Shown: positions 21,529-34,270 of the stretch, in pieces | Position numbering within the stretch: the stretch's first letter is position 1 | Layout: each line of letters starts with the position of its first letter | Source of the DNA: Cymodocea nodosa | Lineage: Eukaryota > Streptophyta > Magnoliopsida > Alismatales > Cymodoceaceae | Reading direction: 5' to 3' | Assembly: GCA_036874045.1 (NCBI GenBank) | Contig: CM072339.1 | Span: forward strand, 8,625,501-8,689,500 | Length of the DNA stretch: 64,000 bases | The notes under the pieces: model-generated | What the model was told of the DNA's origin: nothing | The model's input: only the letters and a program-made list of their open reading frames with translations | Databases searched by the model: none | Translations under genes and position numbers: made by a program

Positions 21529-24210
21529 TGTTTAGAATGAAAAAGTGCATAATATTAATAGTTAATTGCATAATATTTAGCTTATCACTTGAGAATTAAG
21601 CCATTATGTTATAATTGCACAATTATATGCTTTAATTGAAGAATGTGCATAATTCCAATGAATTAGCATTAATTAAGTATATTTGTGAACTGTTGATGAG
21701 TTATGGGCCTTTTAATTCCTAAGTATCTGAAATGTCTGTTATTTCAAAGAGTTATATTTTATGTCCCAGATAGTTGTGTTTTGAATGCTTAAAGAGTACT
21801 TTATTATTATTTCAAGGACACATGTTGAAATCTTAATACATGACTTAAGTTGTATTTCGAAAAGTTAGACTATAACTATTTGAAATGTGTTTAAACATTG
21901 AATCATTAGGTTTGCAAGTATTTGAAATACCATTTTTCCATAAAAATTACTAAGGACACGTGTCCTAACTTGGAATCGTAACTTAAGTTATCTTTTAGAA
22001 GGTTAGAGGCTAACTATCCGAAATGCATATAAGTTTTGGATAGTTATAGTTTGTAACTATCTCAAAAGTCTTTTTACCATTGTAAAGTTAGCATTATGCA
22101 TGTACGAATTTAAATGTTTTATTATGTCACGTGAGTTGCACATGTTTTATATTAAGTCCGTTGAGCTAAGCTTTACTCAATGAAGTAAGTCCATTAAGTT
22201 AACAGTTAAGTTAACAGAGTAAGTCTATTGAGTTACAGTAAATCCATAGACCAACTATTTTCTAACATGCCACTATTAGTAGTTGTAGAAGCAGGAAATT
22301 CAAAGGAAAACCACGATTGCACGTATCATGTAGGAATTAACTTGTGGAATGAAGAAGAAATCACCATCATTGATATGAATGAAGGAAATCCAACTAATCA
22401 TTTAGGTAGAAGTAATTATTACTAAAAGAAATATAAAAAGAAGTAGAGAACCGTGCTAACTACAGGAAGCGTCGGAAATTCCCTGAAGCTCCACAACACC
22501 ACTATAATCACCAACCATTGGAGATTTATAAGGATACTTTCCAGATGTCGAGTCGATTTCAAGCCAAACATGGTGACTAACAACCACTGTGAGGAGTGAT
22601 CACGTCACAAGAAGGGAAGTCATTTTCACTAAGCACCGACTCATCTCTTAGGAGATTGTAAAGCTTCTAACCTTGATTTCGAGTTGATGCCAATATATTG
22701 AAGAAGAGATCAACTTACAAGTCTCAATTTGCGATTCTATAGGGAGAGGAGGCGTGATTGTAAGTGATTAAGTTTTCAATGGTGTAATCGCATTGCATGT
22801 AGTGATGGAAGTTCTTACTATCGATAGAGAATTTTTACATTTCACCTTTCGTTCATCTTTAGGAACATGCAAAATGAAAATCCTAAAAACAAACTAATTA
22901 TCTGTGTTTATAGTTAACATTTATGTGTGTATTATTTATTTTGTATCGTGATTAATGTTATTATTGTGAATGTTTTATGTTTAGTAGATTTAGAAAATAA
23001 AAAATAGTCTTATTGATTACTGAAATTGATTCGTATAGAATACCTAACAATCTTAATGGTTACTGTTTGAAATATCTAAATGTTAGTGTTGATTAATGAT
23101 AAATACCATATAAACTATTATTAAAAGCTCAATTGATGTTATTTACATTCTGTGGAACCGCCCAATGGATGGCCAAATTCCTTTGTGAATAGCAAATCTT
23201 AATTAGAATTTATTAGTGAGGCTCGTGGAGTTAAGTTTATGAGGATAGTTCGTTGAATTAATTATAACTCAATAGAGTGCTTAATTGAATACATATAAAA
23301 CTCTAGTTACAAAAATCAAAATAATACATAATTCTTACTCAATCTCTATGGGATCGACCTGTACTTGCACATAAATATAATAGACACTGTGTACTTGTAG
23401 TTAAAATACAAATTGGACTTAATAACTAATTTGTGTGAAAAGTTGTTTTTTTATTTCTAAAAGAAATTATTAATATAAACATAAAAATTTTACATTTCAC
23501 ATTTCATTCATCTTTAGGAACATATCAAAACAAAAACAACCAAAAACTCATTATTTGTTTTTATATTTATCAAATCAATGTTGTATCATTTGTTTTATAT
23601 TGTTAGTAATGTTAGTATTGTCAGTATTGTTGAATGTTTTATGTTTATTTCATTCCAAAAAATAGAAAATCATCTTATTGATTACTAGAACTATTTCATA
23701 TGCAATTCTAAAATCCTAATTAATATGGTTAATGTTTGAAATATCTAAATGTTAGTGTTTATTAATGACAAATACTGTATAAACTAACATTAAAAACTTA
23801 ATTGATGTTGTTTACATTCTATGGAACTACCCAATGGATGGTTGAATTCCTTTGTGAATAGTAAATTTAATTGGAAGTTACTAGTGAGGCTCGTGGAGTT
23901 AACTTAAGTCCATGAGGTTAGTCCATTGAGTTAACTATAACTCAATGAACTAAATCTGTTGAGTTAGTAGTAAGTCAACTGAGTGTGTAATTCAACACAT
24001 AAAAAAAAACCATTGGTTGTAAAAGTTAAAATAGTATGAAATTTTTACTTAGTCTCTATAGGATCGACTTGTACTTGCACATTTATGCAATAGACACTGT
24101 GCATTTGTAGTTAAATACAAATTGGATTTAATATATAATTTATGAAAATTATTTGTTTACTTCTAGAAGAAATTATAAGCATATATTTAAGCAAACAAAA
24201 TACCCAAACA
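21529..24210 (+). mobile_element. Athila 5' LTR of element G1 (L1) with duplicated tail
   Basis: It begins TGTTTAGAATGAAAAAG and ends ACCCAAACA just before a decayed PBS. TATA box at 22432-22438. At 2682 bases it is longer than L2 (1846) and L3 (1907), because its last third is present twice (about 22832-23486 and 23487-24180), each copy including the GGATCGACxTGTACTTGCAC motif. This suggests recombination between two LTR copies. A small ORF at 22228-22425 is conserved only at the DNA level and is not called. Confidence 0.8.
22832..24180 (+). repeat. Tandem duplication of the Athila LTR tail
   Basis: Two diverged copies with an offset of about 655 bases both run from TACATTTCAC through TTAGTGTT(G/T)ATTAATGA, TGGAACxxCCCAATGGATGG and GGATCGAC. 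The first copy stops about 20 bases short of the LTR end. Confidence 0.75.
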
Positions 24211-24310
24211 AGTTTTCTAGTGCGTTGCTAGGGACTGAAAAGCAAAACAACTATAGTGCTATTTTGTTTTCATAGCATAAGGAGTGTTATGTATTTTTAT
24301 CATTGAGAAT

Positions 24311-25200
24311 ATGGCATATGCTCATGCTCAAAGATTTTTGAAACCTATAGCTAGCATATGTAAATTCTGCAATTTGGAAGGTCAAGACATTGCTGATTGT
24401 TTGAAACTGAGACAATTGCAAATGGTTAGATCAAATGAGCAACAAATGAATTATATCTAATACAATAGAACTGAGTATGAAAATCCTATAGTTTACCCAA
24501 CCAATAGTCAATTTAGAACAAGTAATATGTCGAGAGTCAATGAAGTTTGGGATAGGTATGACAGACTTGAACGCAATTTAGAACAAAACCTAAACAAATT
24601 GGAACGATACATGTATTATCAGCAAGAAGTCAACCAAAAAAAATATACGAAAAATTATTCAGAACCTAAAATCAATATCATCTATGAAACTAAGAAAAAA
24701 TAATGAAAATTAATCAAAAATTGAATGCAATGAGATTAGATGATCAGGAAAGAAAGCTAAATGCATTGGATGAATTTACAATGAAATTACAAGTCATGCA
24801 AGGTAAAAATGAGAACACAAATGATAATTTCAATGTCGAAAGTGTGCATAATTTACGAAACATAAAGATAAAAGAAATTACCAATGAAATAGGAAGTGAG
24901 AAATGTAATCCAATTGAAAGATATATGGAAACAATCACAGATCAAAATCATAAGAAAGAAACGGTAATACAAAAACATCATGAAAATGCTAAAAATCTAG
25001 AAGATGTGTGTGTAACATTATGATCTAGAACTTATGTGCCACTAAGAATTCAAAAAGAAAATAAAGTGGAGCTAAGTAAGGACAAACTTCAAAATGAAAA
25101 TGAACACGTAATACCTAAAAACTTAGAAATCAATGAAAAAAAATCTAAATCTTAAAATGAAACTATAAATGACTAAAAGAAAGAAATGAAAGAAAAAGAA
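24311..25200 (+). pseudogene. Short zinc-knuckle gag-like ORF, element G1
   Basis: The ATG at 24311 is about 75 bases after the PBS and begins MAYAHAQRFLKP. A CCHC-type knuckle follows (CKFCNLEGQDIADC, the histidine replaced by glutamine). Then come a charged coiled-coil-like segment (RLERNLEQNLNKLERY) and a region ending DVCVTL, which corresponds to the AITLRSG motif that precedes protease in Athila elements. A TAA interrupts the NYIxYN motif where G3 has PQY, an A-run indel near 24697 shifts the frame, and a TGA replaces the arginine of LRSG. No retrotrans_gag capsid domain is seen. Confidence 0.75.
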
Positions 25201-25240
25201 TCTTTTAAATCACAATCATTAACATCAAAATCATGATACA

Positions 25241-25531
25241 TCTTTAATTTTGGGAAGGTCATTTCTAGCAACGTCAAGGGCTATTATAAACTGTAAAAAT
25301 GGAATGATGAAATTAGCATATGGTAAAGAGGATACTCAATTAAATATTTTCAAACTAAAAGGGGATGAGGAGTTAGAAATGTCCTTACATACTATAGACT
25401 TTTTAGAGGTTGAAGGAGATATGTTAGAAGATGTGATTCAAGAAGAATTAAATAGGCAATTAGATACTGAAAATTTAGAAGGAAGTGAAAATATAGATGG
25501 AGACTTAAACATAGAAGTAGAAGGAGACTAA
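25241..25531 (+). pseudogene. Athila protease C-terminal remnant, element G1
   Basis: Only the flap-side part (ILGRSFLATSRAIINCKNGMMK) and the following linker survive. Compared with G2, about 480 bases containing the catalytic DLG motif are deleted near 25232. The linker is rich in glutamate and aspartate. Confidence 0.75.
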
Positions 25532-27140
25532 GAAGAGTTTAATATTGAAGATGAAAATGTTAAATTAGGAGCTCTAGCTTTTGATGGTCAACACCTAAAT
25601 TTACAACCTTTACCTCTTGAATTGAACTATATATTTTTGGAAGAAGAACAAACTTGTCCAATCATTGTTGCATCAAATTTAAAGGAAGATCAAATATCTA
25701 AATTAAAAGATGTAGTAAAGAAATATAGAGAAGCAATAAGTTGAACTATGGCTGACATAAAAGAGTTAAGTTCTACTATAAGCCATCATTATATATATTT
25801 AGAAGAGAATGCTAAACTAGTTAGAATTCCTGAAAGAAGATTAAATCCAAACCTTAAAGACGTTGTCAAGAAGGAAATTGTGAAATGGTTAGATAATGAC
25901 ATAATATCTGAATTCTGACAAATCATGGGTTAGTCCAATGCATGTAGTTCCTAAGAAATCAAGATTAACTGTTATTAGAAATGAAAGTCCAGACTTAATA
26001 CCCACTAGAATTTAATCAAGCTAGAGAGTATGTATAAATTGTAGGAAGCTGAATGTTGTGACTAGGAAAGATTATTTTCCCTTACATTTTTTAGATCAAA
26101 TGCTAGAAAAATTAGTAGGCAAGAGTATTTTTGTTTCCTAGATGGGTATTCAAGATATAACCAAGTTCCAATAGCATTAGAGTATCAAGAGAAGACAACT
26201 TTCACATGTCCTAATGGAACTTATGCTTTTAAAAGGATGTCATTCAAATTATGCAATGCACCAGCCAACTTTCAAAGGTGTATGCAAGGTATTTTCATTA
26301 GAATGATTGAAGATTTTTTGAAAATATTTATGGATGATTTTATAGTATATGGAACTTCATTTGAAGTATGTTTAAACAATTTAAACCATGTATTAAAATG
26401 CTATGTAGAAAAGAATCTGGTTCTAAATTGGGGAAAATGTCACTTCATGGTAAAACAAGGAATAGTCTTGGGACATGTTGTTTCAATGAAAGGGCTAGAG
26501 GTAGATAAAGCTAAGATAAAAGTAATTTCTAATCTACTAGAACCTAAATCAATAAAAGATATTAAATCATTTCTAGGACATGCAAGATTTTATAGGAGAT
26601 TTATCAAAGATTTTATCAAAATAGCTAGACCTTTAATGAATTTACTTAAAGATATTCCATTTAACTTTGATAGAAATTACAAAGAAGCCTTCTATAAGCT
26701 TAAGACTAGCTTAATTACAACTCCTATAATACAAGCACCTAATTGGAGTTATCCATTTGAGTTAATGTGTGATACATCTGATTTTGCTGTAAGAGTAGTG
26801 TTGAGACAAAAGATAGAAAAATCTCCTAGAGTGATTCATTATACAAGCAAGACTCTAAATAATGCTCAAGTTAATTACACAACTATTGGAAAAGAATTAT
26901 TAGCTATTGTATTTGCCTTAGAAAAATTTAGATCATACTTAATAGGAACTAAAGTGATAGTATACATGGATCATTTAGCTGTAAAGCATTTAATAGCAAA
27001 GAAAGAAGCTAAACCTAGATTGATCCGGTAGATATTATTATTACAAGAGTTCGATCTAGAAATTAAAGATAAAAAAGGATGTGAGAATGTAGTAGTAGAT
27101 CATTTGTCAAGGTTATAAATAGAAAAATCAAACATTGAGA
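25532..27140 (+). pseudogene. pol: Athila reverse transcriptase and RNase H, element G1
   Basis: The N-terminal RT part (LNPNLKDVVKKEIVKWLD) is broken by frameshifts and stops up to 26236. From 26237 a 264-codon open stretch holds the palm with CNAPANFQRCM and the catalytic FMDDF, the thumb (GHARFYRRFIKDFIKIARPL), the connection and RNase H (FELMCDTSDFAV, YTTIGKELLAIVFALEKFRSYL), ending at a TAG in the KPRLIRW motif. The phrase LLLQEFDLEI...HLSRL that follows is diagnostic for the Athila/Tat side of plant gypsy elements. It cannot be a working enzyme. Confidence 0.9.
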
Positions 27141-27345
27141 TTAAAGATCATTTTCCTAATGAATAATTAATGATCATAAAAACAATGCCTTGGTATGTAG
27201 ACATAGTTAGTTATTTAGTTATAGGTTTAACACCTAACGATTGGAATAGACACAATAAGAAATTGTTCTTTACAAGAGTGAAATATTACTATTGGGAAGA
27301 CCCATACTTATTTAAGAAATGTCCTAATTTAGTCATAAGGAGGTG
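27141..27345 (+). pseudogene. Athila integrase N-terminal remnant, element G1
   Basis: This is the zinc-binding region of integrase (WYVDIVSYLV, YYWEDPYLFKKCPNLVIRRCV), cut by the start of LTR L2. The catalytic core is not present downstream. Confidence 0.8.
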
Positions 27346-29191
27346 TGTTTAGAATGAAAAAGTGCATAATATTAATGGTTAATGAATGGTTAATTGCATA
27401 ATATTTAGCTTATCATATGAGAATTAAGTCATTTTGTTATAATTGCATGATTATATGCCTTAATTAAAGAATATGCATAAATTCAAGGAATTAATGTTAA
27501 TTAAATATCACTTTTGAAAGATTGAAAACCTAGTTTACATGTGGTTTTATAGAATTAAACATGATATGTTTTATTTGCACATATTTATATCATGTATAGG
27601 TGCATAGTAACAACTCATCATGTATAGGTTTAAAAGTAAGTTTACAGACCTTCATAATGTTATGCAAGTTTACGGAACTTCGTAAAGTTAGGAATTATCA
27701 CACATGTCAACTATTAAATGATAAAGAAGTACTTCTTTTACATATTAAATGAAATGTTCTAAAAATATTTATTTTATTAAACTATAGAGCTGAACAACTT
27801 CGTTGCGTTATAGTTAACTCAATGAGGTAAGTTTGTCGAGTTATAGTTAAGTCAATAGAGTAAGTCCATTGAGTTACACTAACTCCACAGACCAATTATT
27901 TTTTAATATTCAAATGTGAGCAGTTGCAGAAAGAGGAAATTTGAAGGAAAACCATAATTACATGTATCACATAGGATTTAACTCATGGAATGAAGAAGAA
28001 ATCACCATCATTGATATGAATGAAGGAAATCCAACCGATTATTTAGGCGGAAGTAGTTACTATTGAAAGAAATATAAAAAGAAAAGGGAGAGAACTAAGA
28101 AAGGGGTGGAGAACCACACTCACTACAGGAAGCATCAATAGTTCCCTAAAGCTCCACAACACCACCACCAATCACCAACCATCAGAGGTCTATGAGGATA
28201 CTTTTCGAATGTCAGGTCGATTCTAAGCCAAACACAGTGATTGACAGCCACTGTGAGAAGTGATCACATCACAAGAAAGGAAGTCATTTTCAGCAAGCAC
28301 CAAATCATCTCTTAAGAGATAGTAAAGCTTCTAGCTTTGGTTTCGGGTTGATGTCAATATACTGAAGAGGAGATCAACTTACAAATCTTGGTTCGTGATT
28401 CTATAGGGAGAGGAGGCATGACTGTAAGTGATTAAGTTTTCAATGGTGTAATCGCATCGCATGTAGTGACGACAGTTTTTACTATCAATAGAGAATTTTT
28501 ACATTTCACCTTTCGTTCATCTTCAAGAACATATCAAAAGAAAAAGAACAAAAAAACTCATTATATGTTTCATATTTATCAAGTTAGTGTTGTATCATTT
28601 GTTTAGTATTGTTGAATGTTTTATGTTTATTTCATTTCAAAAAATAGAAAATAGTTTTACTAATTACTGAAACTCGTATGTATGCAATTCTAAAATCCTA
28701 ATTAATATGGTTACTGTTTGAAATATCTGAATGTTAGTATTTATTAATGATAAATATCATATAAACTAGCATTAAAAGCTTAATGGATGTTGTTTACATT
28801 CTATGGAATTACCCAATGGATGGCTGAATTTCTCTATGAATAGAAAATTTAATTGATAATTACTACTGAAGCTCATGGAGTTGACTTAAGTTCACAATGT
28901 TAGTCTATTGAGTTAACTATAACTCCACAAACTAAGTTTGTTGAGTTAGCAGTAAGCCAATGGAGGGTGTAATTCAACATACATAAACCTGTGACTGTAA
29001 AAATCAAAATAGTACGAAATTTTTACTTAGTCTCTATGGGATCAACCTATACTTGTATATTTATGCAATAGACACTATGCACTTGCAGTTAAAAATAAAT
29101 TGGATTTAATATCTAATTTGTGAAAATTGTTTGTTTACTTCTAAAAAAAATTATAAACATATAATTAAAGCAAACGAAATTCACCCAAACA
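27346..29191 (+). mobile_element. Athila LTR L2 (1846 bp), 5' LTR of G2
   Basis: It begins TGTTTAGAATGAAAAAGTGC and ends ACCCAAACA, followed after seven bases by a PBS. TATA box at 28073-28079. It carries GTTATAGTTAACTC and GAGTTACACTAACTCC dyad arrays in U3 (about 27800-27890) and again near the end (about 28875-28960). It lies between two internal regions and interrupts the integrase of G1. Confidence 0.9.
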
Positions 29192-29198
29192 AATTTTT

Positions 29199-29216
29199 TG
29201 GTGTCGTTGTTGGGGA
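29199..29216 (+). other. Primer-binding site, tRNA-Asp type (G2)
   Basis: TGGTGTCGTTGTTGGGGA matches the tRNA-Asp-complementary site used by Athila elements (TGGCGCCGTTGCCGGGGA) with C-to-T changes. Confidence 0.8.
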
Positions 29217-29257
29217 CTAGAAAGCTAAGCAACTGTAGTGTTATTTTATTTTCATAG

Positions 29258-29683
29258 CATAAGAGTGTTGTGTGTTTTTATCATTGAGAATATGGCATAG
29301 GCTTATGCTCAAAAATTTCTAAAACCTGTAGTTAACTTATGTGAATTCTGAAATTTGAAAGGTTATGACATTGCTAATTGTTTGAAATTGAGACGATTGT
29401 AGATGGTTAGATCACATGAACAATAAATGAATTATATCTAATGCAATAGAATTGAGTATGAAAATCCTATCATAAGAGTGTTGTGTGTTTTTATCATTGA
29501 GAATATGGCATATGCTTATGCTCAAAGATTTCCAGAACCTGTAGTTAACTTATGTGAATTTTGAAATTTAGAAGGTCATGACATTGCTAATTGTTTGAAA
29601 TTGAGACGATTGTAGATGGTTAGATCACATGAACAATAAATGAATTATATCTAATACAATAGAATTGAGTATGAAAATCCTAT
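29258..29683 (+). repeat. 213-bp tandem duplication at the start of the G2 ORF
   Basis: Two adjacent copies (29258-29470 and 29471-29683) each start CATAAGAGTGTTGTGTG and contain an ATG (29292 and 29505) followed by the same MAYAYAQ-type start. The unit is 71 codons long, so the frame is kept. They differ at only a few bases, so the duplication is younger than the element. Confidence 0.9.
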
Positions 29684-30400
29684 AGTTTACCTAAACAATA
29701 GTCAATTTAGAACAAGTAATATGTCGAGACACAGGGAAGTTTGAGATAGGTATGATGGACTTGAATGTAGTTTAGAACAAAACCTAAACAAAATGGAACA
29801 ATACATGTATTATCAACAAAAGGTCAACCAAATAAACTATAAAGAAAATTATTCAGAACCTAAAATTGATATCATCTTTGAAACTAAGAAAATAATAATG
29901 AAAATTGATCAAAAATTGAATGCAATGAGATTAGATGATCTAGAAAGAAAGCTAAAGGTAGTAGACAAATTTACAATGAAATTTTAAGTTATGCAACTTG
30001 AGAATATAAATGAAAATTTCAATGTTGAAGATCTACATAATTTACAAAACATAAAGATAAAAGAAAATACCAATGAAATAGGAATAGAGAAATATAATTT
30101 AATAGAAGAAAAATTGGAAACAATTAAAAATCAAAATCATAAGAAAGAAACGGTAGTACAAGAACATCATGAAAATGTAGAAAATCTAGAAGATGTTTGT
30201 GTAACATTAAGATCTGGAATTTATGTATCACCTAGAATTCAAAAAGAAAACAAGTGGAGCTAAGTAAGAACAAATTTCAAACTGAAAATGAATATGTAAT
30301 ACTTGAAAACCTAGAAATCAATGAAGAAAAATTTGAATATGAAAATGAAACTATAAATGACCAAAAGAAAGAAAAAAATCTTTTAAATCATAATCATTAG
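29292..30400 (+). pseudogene. Short zinc-knuckle gag-like ORF, element G2
   Basis: Same organisation as in G1: an ATG about 75 bases after the PBS, the MAYAYAQ-type start (duplicated), a damaged knuckle in which the first CxxC has lost a cysteine to TGA, then a coiled-coil-like segment (MKIDQKLNAMRLDDLERKL) and the DVCVTLRSG motif near 30195. Stops are frequent, again often TAA or TAG in place of CAA or CAG. No capsid domain is present. Confidence 0.75.
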
Positions 30401-31123
30401 CACCCTATCTTGAATGATTAAAACAAACATTTCCTAAGAAACAAGAGAAAATTCGAGAAATTTTTGAAAAAGTACAAGTTAACATTCCTTTGTTTGTAGA
30501 AAATGCCACCTTATGGTAAATTTCTTAAAGATTGGTATACCAAGAAAAGGGAGCGGTAAGTGTTAAGAAAAGTCTTTTTAGTTGAACAAAGTAGTTCTCT
30601 ATTTCTACCACAAATTCCTAAAAAGTTATTTGATCTAGGAATCCCTATTATATCATGCATAATAGGTAATATAATTTTGGAAAGAACCTTAATAGACTTA
30701 GGTGTAGGTATAAATGTCATGCCTAGTGATATCTTTGTATCCCTTGGATTAGAAGGTTTAATCCCTACTAGGACTGTCATTCAATTAGTAAATAGAAGTA
30801 TACGATACTCTAGAGAAAAAATAGAAAATGTCCTAATTAAAGTAAAGAACTTCATCTATCCTACTGATATTGTCGTTTTGGATTCCCAACAAATTAAGCA
30901 TCAGAATCATTATACATCTTTAATTTTGGGAAGGCTATTTCTATCAACGTCAAGGGTGATTATAAACTATAAAAATGGAATGATGAAATTAGCTTATGGT
31001 AATGAGAATACTCAATTAAATATTTTCAAACCAGAAGGGGATGAGGAGTTAGAAATGTCCTTACATACTATAGACTTTCTAAAAGATGAAGGAGACATGT
31101 TAGAAGATGTGATTCAAGAATAA
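30401..31123 (+). pseudogene. Athila protease region, element G2
   Basis: The stretch begins with the gag-protease linker (TFPKKQEKIREIFEKVQVNIPLF), which has stops. From 30560 a 187-codon open frame contains the retropepsin-like domain: LIDLGVGINVMPSDIF with the catalytic D in DLG, RSIRYSREKIENVLIKV, and the flap/ILGR motif followed by LSTSRVIINYKNGMMK. In Athila proteases the active site is usually DLGAS; here it is DLGVG. It would be the processing enzyme of the polyprotein if intact. Confidence 0.85.
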
Positions 31124-32258
31124 TTAAATAGGCAATTAGATATTAAAAATCTAGAAGGAAGTGAAAATATAGATAGAGACTTAAACATAGAAGTGGACAG
31201 AAACTAGGAAAAGTTTAATATGGAAGACAAAAATGTTAAATTAGGAGCTCTGGCTTTTGATGGTCAACACTTAGATTTAAAACCTTTACCTCCTGAATTG
31301 ACCTATATATTTTTGGAAGAAGAACAAATTTGTCCAATATTATTGCATTAGATTTAAAAGAAGATCAAATAATTAAATTAAAAGATATAGTAAAGACATA
31401 TAAAGAAGCAATAGGATGGATTATGGCTGACATAAAAGGGTTAAGTTCTATTATATGCCATCATCATATATATTTAGAAGAGAATGCAAAACTAGTTAAT
31501 TCTTGAAAGAAGATTAAATCCAAACCTTAAAGATGTAGTTAGGAAGGAAATTGTGAAATTGTTAGATAATGACATAATATATCCAAATTTTGACAACTCA
31601 TAGGTTAGTCCAATCCATGTAGTTCCTAAGAAATCAAGGTTAATTGTTATAAAAAACGAAAGTCAAGACTTGATACCCATTAGAATTCAATCAGGATGGA
31701 GAATATGTATAGATTATAGGAAGCTAAATGCTGTGACTATGAAAGATCATTTTCTCTTGCTTTTTATAGATCAAATGTTAGAAAAAATAGTAGGGTAAGA
31801 GTATTTTTATTTACTAGATGAGTATTCAAGATATAACCAAGTTCTAGTAGCATTAGAGGATCAAGAGAAGATAACTTTCATATGTTCTAATGAAACTTAT
31901 GCTTTTAAAAGGATGTCATTTGAATTATGCAATGCACCAGCCATCTTTCAAAGGTGTATGCAAGGCATATTCACTAGAATGACTGAAGATTTTTTGGAAA
32001 TATTTATGGATGATTTTACAATATATGGAACTTCATTTGAAGTATGTTTAAACAATTTAAATCAAGTATTAAAGCACTGTGTAGAAAAGAATCTAGTTCT
32101 AAACTGGGAAAAATGTCACTTCATGGTAAAATAAAGAATAGTTTTGGGACATATTTCAATAAAAGGATTGGAGATAGATAAAGCTAAGATAGAAGTAATT
32201 TCTAAACTACTAGAACCTAAATTAGTAAAAGATATTAGATCATTTCTATGACATGTAG
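31124..32258 (+). pseudogene. pol: Athila reverse transcriptase fragment, element G2
   Basis: This is the RT N-terminal half with many stops. An open stretch at 31913-32134 carries CNAPAIFQRCM and the FMDDF catalytic motif. It stops in the thumb (SFLxHV) at 32258, where the Sirevirus LTR of copy C begins. No continuation of G2 is visible after the Sirevirus block. Confidence 0.85.
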
Positions 32259-33761
32259 TGTAGGATCGTATGGCTACACAAGAGGGGGGTGAATTGTGTT
32301 TTCCAATTTTTTCTGTTTATAATTGAAACTTCAATACTTAAAAACAAGTCGAGACACTGTTTTCATAAAATCATTTTTATTCAAGGTTTCAATTACAATA
32401 CACAATTCAATTCTCCTAAGAAATTATAGATGCAATTATATATCGATACCATATTTCATCTATACAATTTCATAACTACAAATAGAGAAAACTAATTTGC
32501 AGAATTTAAAATATTTCTCCCTGTTTGAGATCTTTCTTCTTCTTCTTCTTCTTTCTTCTTCAGCAATTCTTCAGTGATGAATATCTTGTCTTTTTATGCT
32601 TCACTGAATTTGCTTTTTCTGATACTTCAAATCTTTAGTGACGTAAATCTTTCCTTTTTATGCTTCATTGAACTTTCTTCCACCTGGGAGCTTTCCCCGT
32701 AGAGGTGTTTTTGATCCCTAAAAAGATTTTTCGTTTGATGTACAGGGATGGTTTGATCAACGAGAACTCTATGCCTTTTATACTGTATGTTAATTTCATG
32801 CATATCCTCCACGTTTAATCACTACCAGTTTTCCACCTCTTCACGTCTTTTCTTTTTCTTTCATCGAAACACACATGTTCCAACCCACATTTACATTTCG
32901 AATTTTCTTGAATCATTAGTCTTAGATCTCTGAAAAATTTCCTACAAAATAAACTTTCTCTTTCAAAAATTTTTCATCAAGTGTAATAAGAAGTTGTTAC
33001 TTTAATATTAACTAAACAAGTAACACAAGTAGATATTAACTTAACGTTTCTAACTTAATGAGTTTCTCATGTGCCATTTCATGTGACAAGTACTGTAGCT
33101 AACTCAACGAACTAAGTCTGTGGTGTTACACTAACTCAACGAACCATCTCCGTTGTGTTACGATAACTCAACGAACCAGTAATAAACAAATGTTTTTATA
33201 ATAAGAATTTTACCAGGTGCAAAAATAACAACTTAAGTTTTATAACGCTAACTTAACGCATTGCCTTAGTGTTCAATATAGCAACTCAACGCGTTTAGTT
33301 ATGCTAACTTAAGGAGTTAAACATGTGCACCACACGTGATACAATATAACATTCGTAACTTATAATTTCACTACGTGTATAACACTAACTTAACGAGTTC
33401 GTCTCTTCTTTTACTCACTAACTTAACGAGTTCTCACGTGACCTCTATACAAATAACACTCTAACTTAACGAATTGTCTAAACGTGCACTGTACATGATA
33501 CAGAAGATATAACTTTAAAACATATCATGCTTTTCAATAAAAACACACGTTAACTTAATGTTTAGTTAAATGAGAAATTAATGCAATGAAATGACTAGTT
33601 ATTAACTTGGTATAATTTCAGATCCAATACAGACAAGTATTTATGTCAGTAAGCTTTTTATGTATTAATTGATGATTTTCATTTCTTTTCACAAGCAATA
33701 GTAATTGAGCAAATATGATTATTTTCATTCAGCACACATCATCAAAACAAAATACTCAACA
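32259..33761 (-). mobile_element. 3' LTR of Sirevirus C (1503 bp, complete)
   Basis: It runs from TGTAGGATCG to ACTCAACA and is preceded, on the coding strand, by the PPT at 33762-33777. TATA box at 32776-32782 (minus). It contains CACGTG hexamers and AACTTAACGAGTT / AACTCAACGAAC half-site arrays (about 33040-33480). Its outer end abuts the RT of Athila G2; no matching target duplication is found at the other end of the block. Confidence 0.9.
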
Positions 33762-34100
33762 ATCTCCCCCTTTTTGATGATGACAAAACCATATTAAATC
33801 AATTATGAAATATGTTTAACTCAACAAAGCACCTTCATTAGGTTAACTTTTAATTCAACAAACAAGTTTGTTGACTTAAGTTCACTTAAGCTTATGTCTA
33901 TTGTTTGTGTAAAATTCACTCTCAGAAATAAAACTTTCAGATGTCAATAATTATATAAGTATCATTTCTCCACCTTTCATTATATAATCATCTATCAGAT
34001 TACAATAACCATTTAAATATCATCTCCCTTTATAATATATGCAATTAAAATCATAATCATCTTTTTATAATATTTCTCCCCCTTTTTGTCATTAATCAAA
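33762..34100 (-). other. Polypurine tract cluster (C)
   Basis: On the minus strand, AAAAAGGGGGAGAT lies directly before the LTR (33762-33777), and further purine runs lie at about 33966-33974, 34022-34032 and 34076-34090. There is no gene. Confidence 0.75.
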
Positions 34101-34270
34101 AAGATAATTATAAATAATATATATATATAGTAAGAGATATATTTACAGCAACTCTTTCTGTAAACAATAATAAGAATAAAATGCATTTACAGAAAAAAAT
34201 GTATTGTTCAATGAATCAAACAAGGAATACAAACATTACATTTTGTATTCAAAAACAAGCAAATAGACAG

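Larger units (their letters stand above)
24211..27345 (+). mobile_element. Athila element G1, internal region (decayed)
   Basis: The Ty3/gypsy internal region lies between LTRs L1 and L2. In order: a decayed tRNA-Asp PBS (about 24218-24234), zinc-knuckle gag-like ORF, remains of protease, reverse transcriptase, RNase H and the start of integrase, where L2 interrupts. The capsid gag domain that other Athila elements have between PBS and protease is absent, as it is in G2 and G3. Confidence 0.85.

Noticed and set aside
22228..22425. 65-codon ORF in the Athila LTR ending NEGNPTNHLGRSNYY, also traceable in L0, L2 and L4
   Set aside because: It lies upstream of the TATA box in U3; the frame is broken in L3, and similarity is no better at the protein than at the DNA level.
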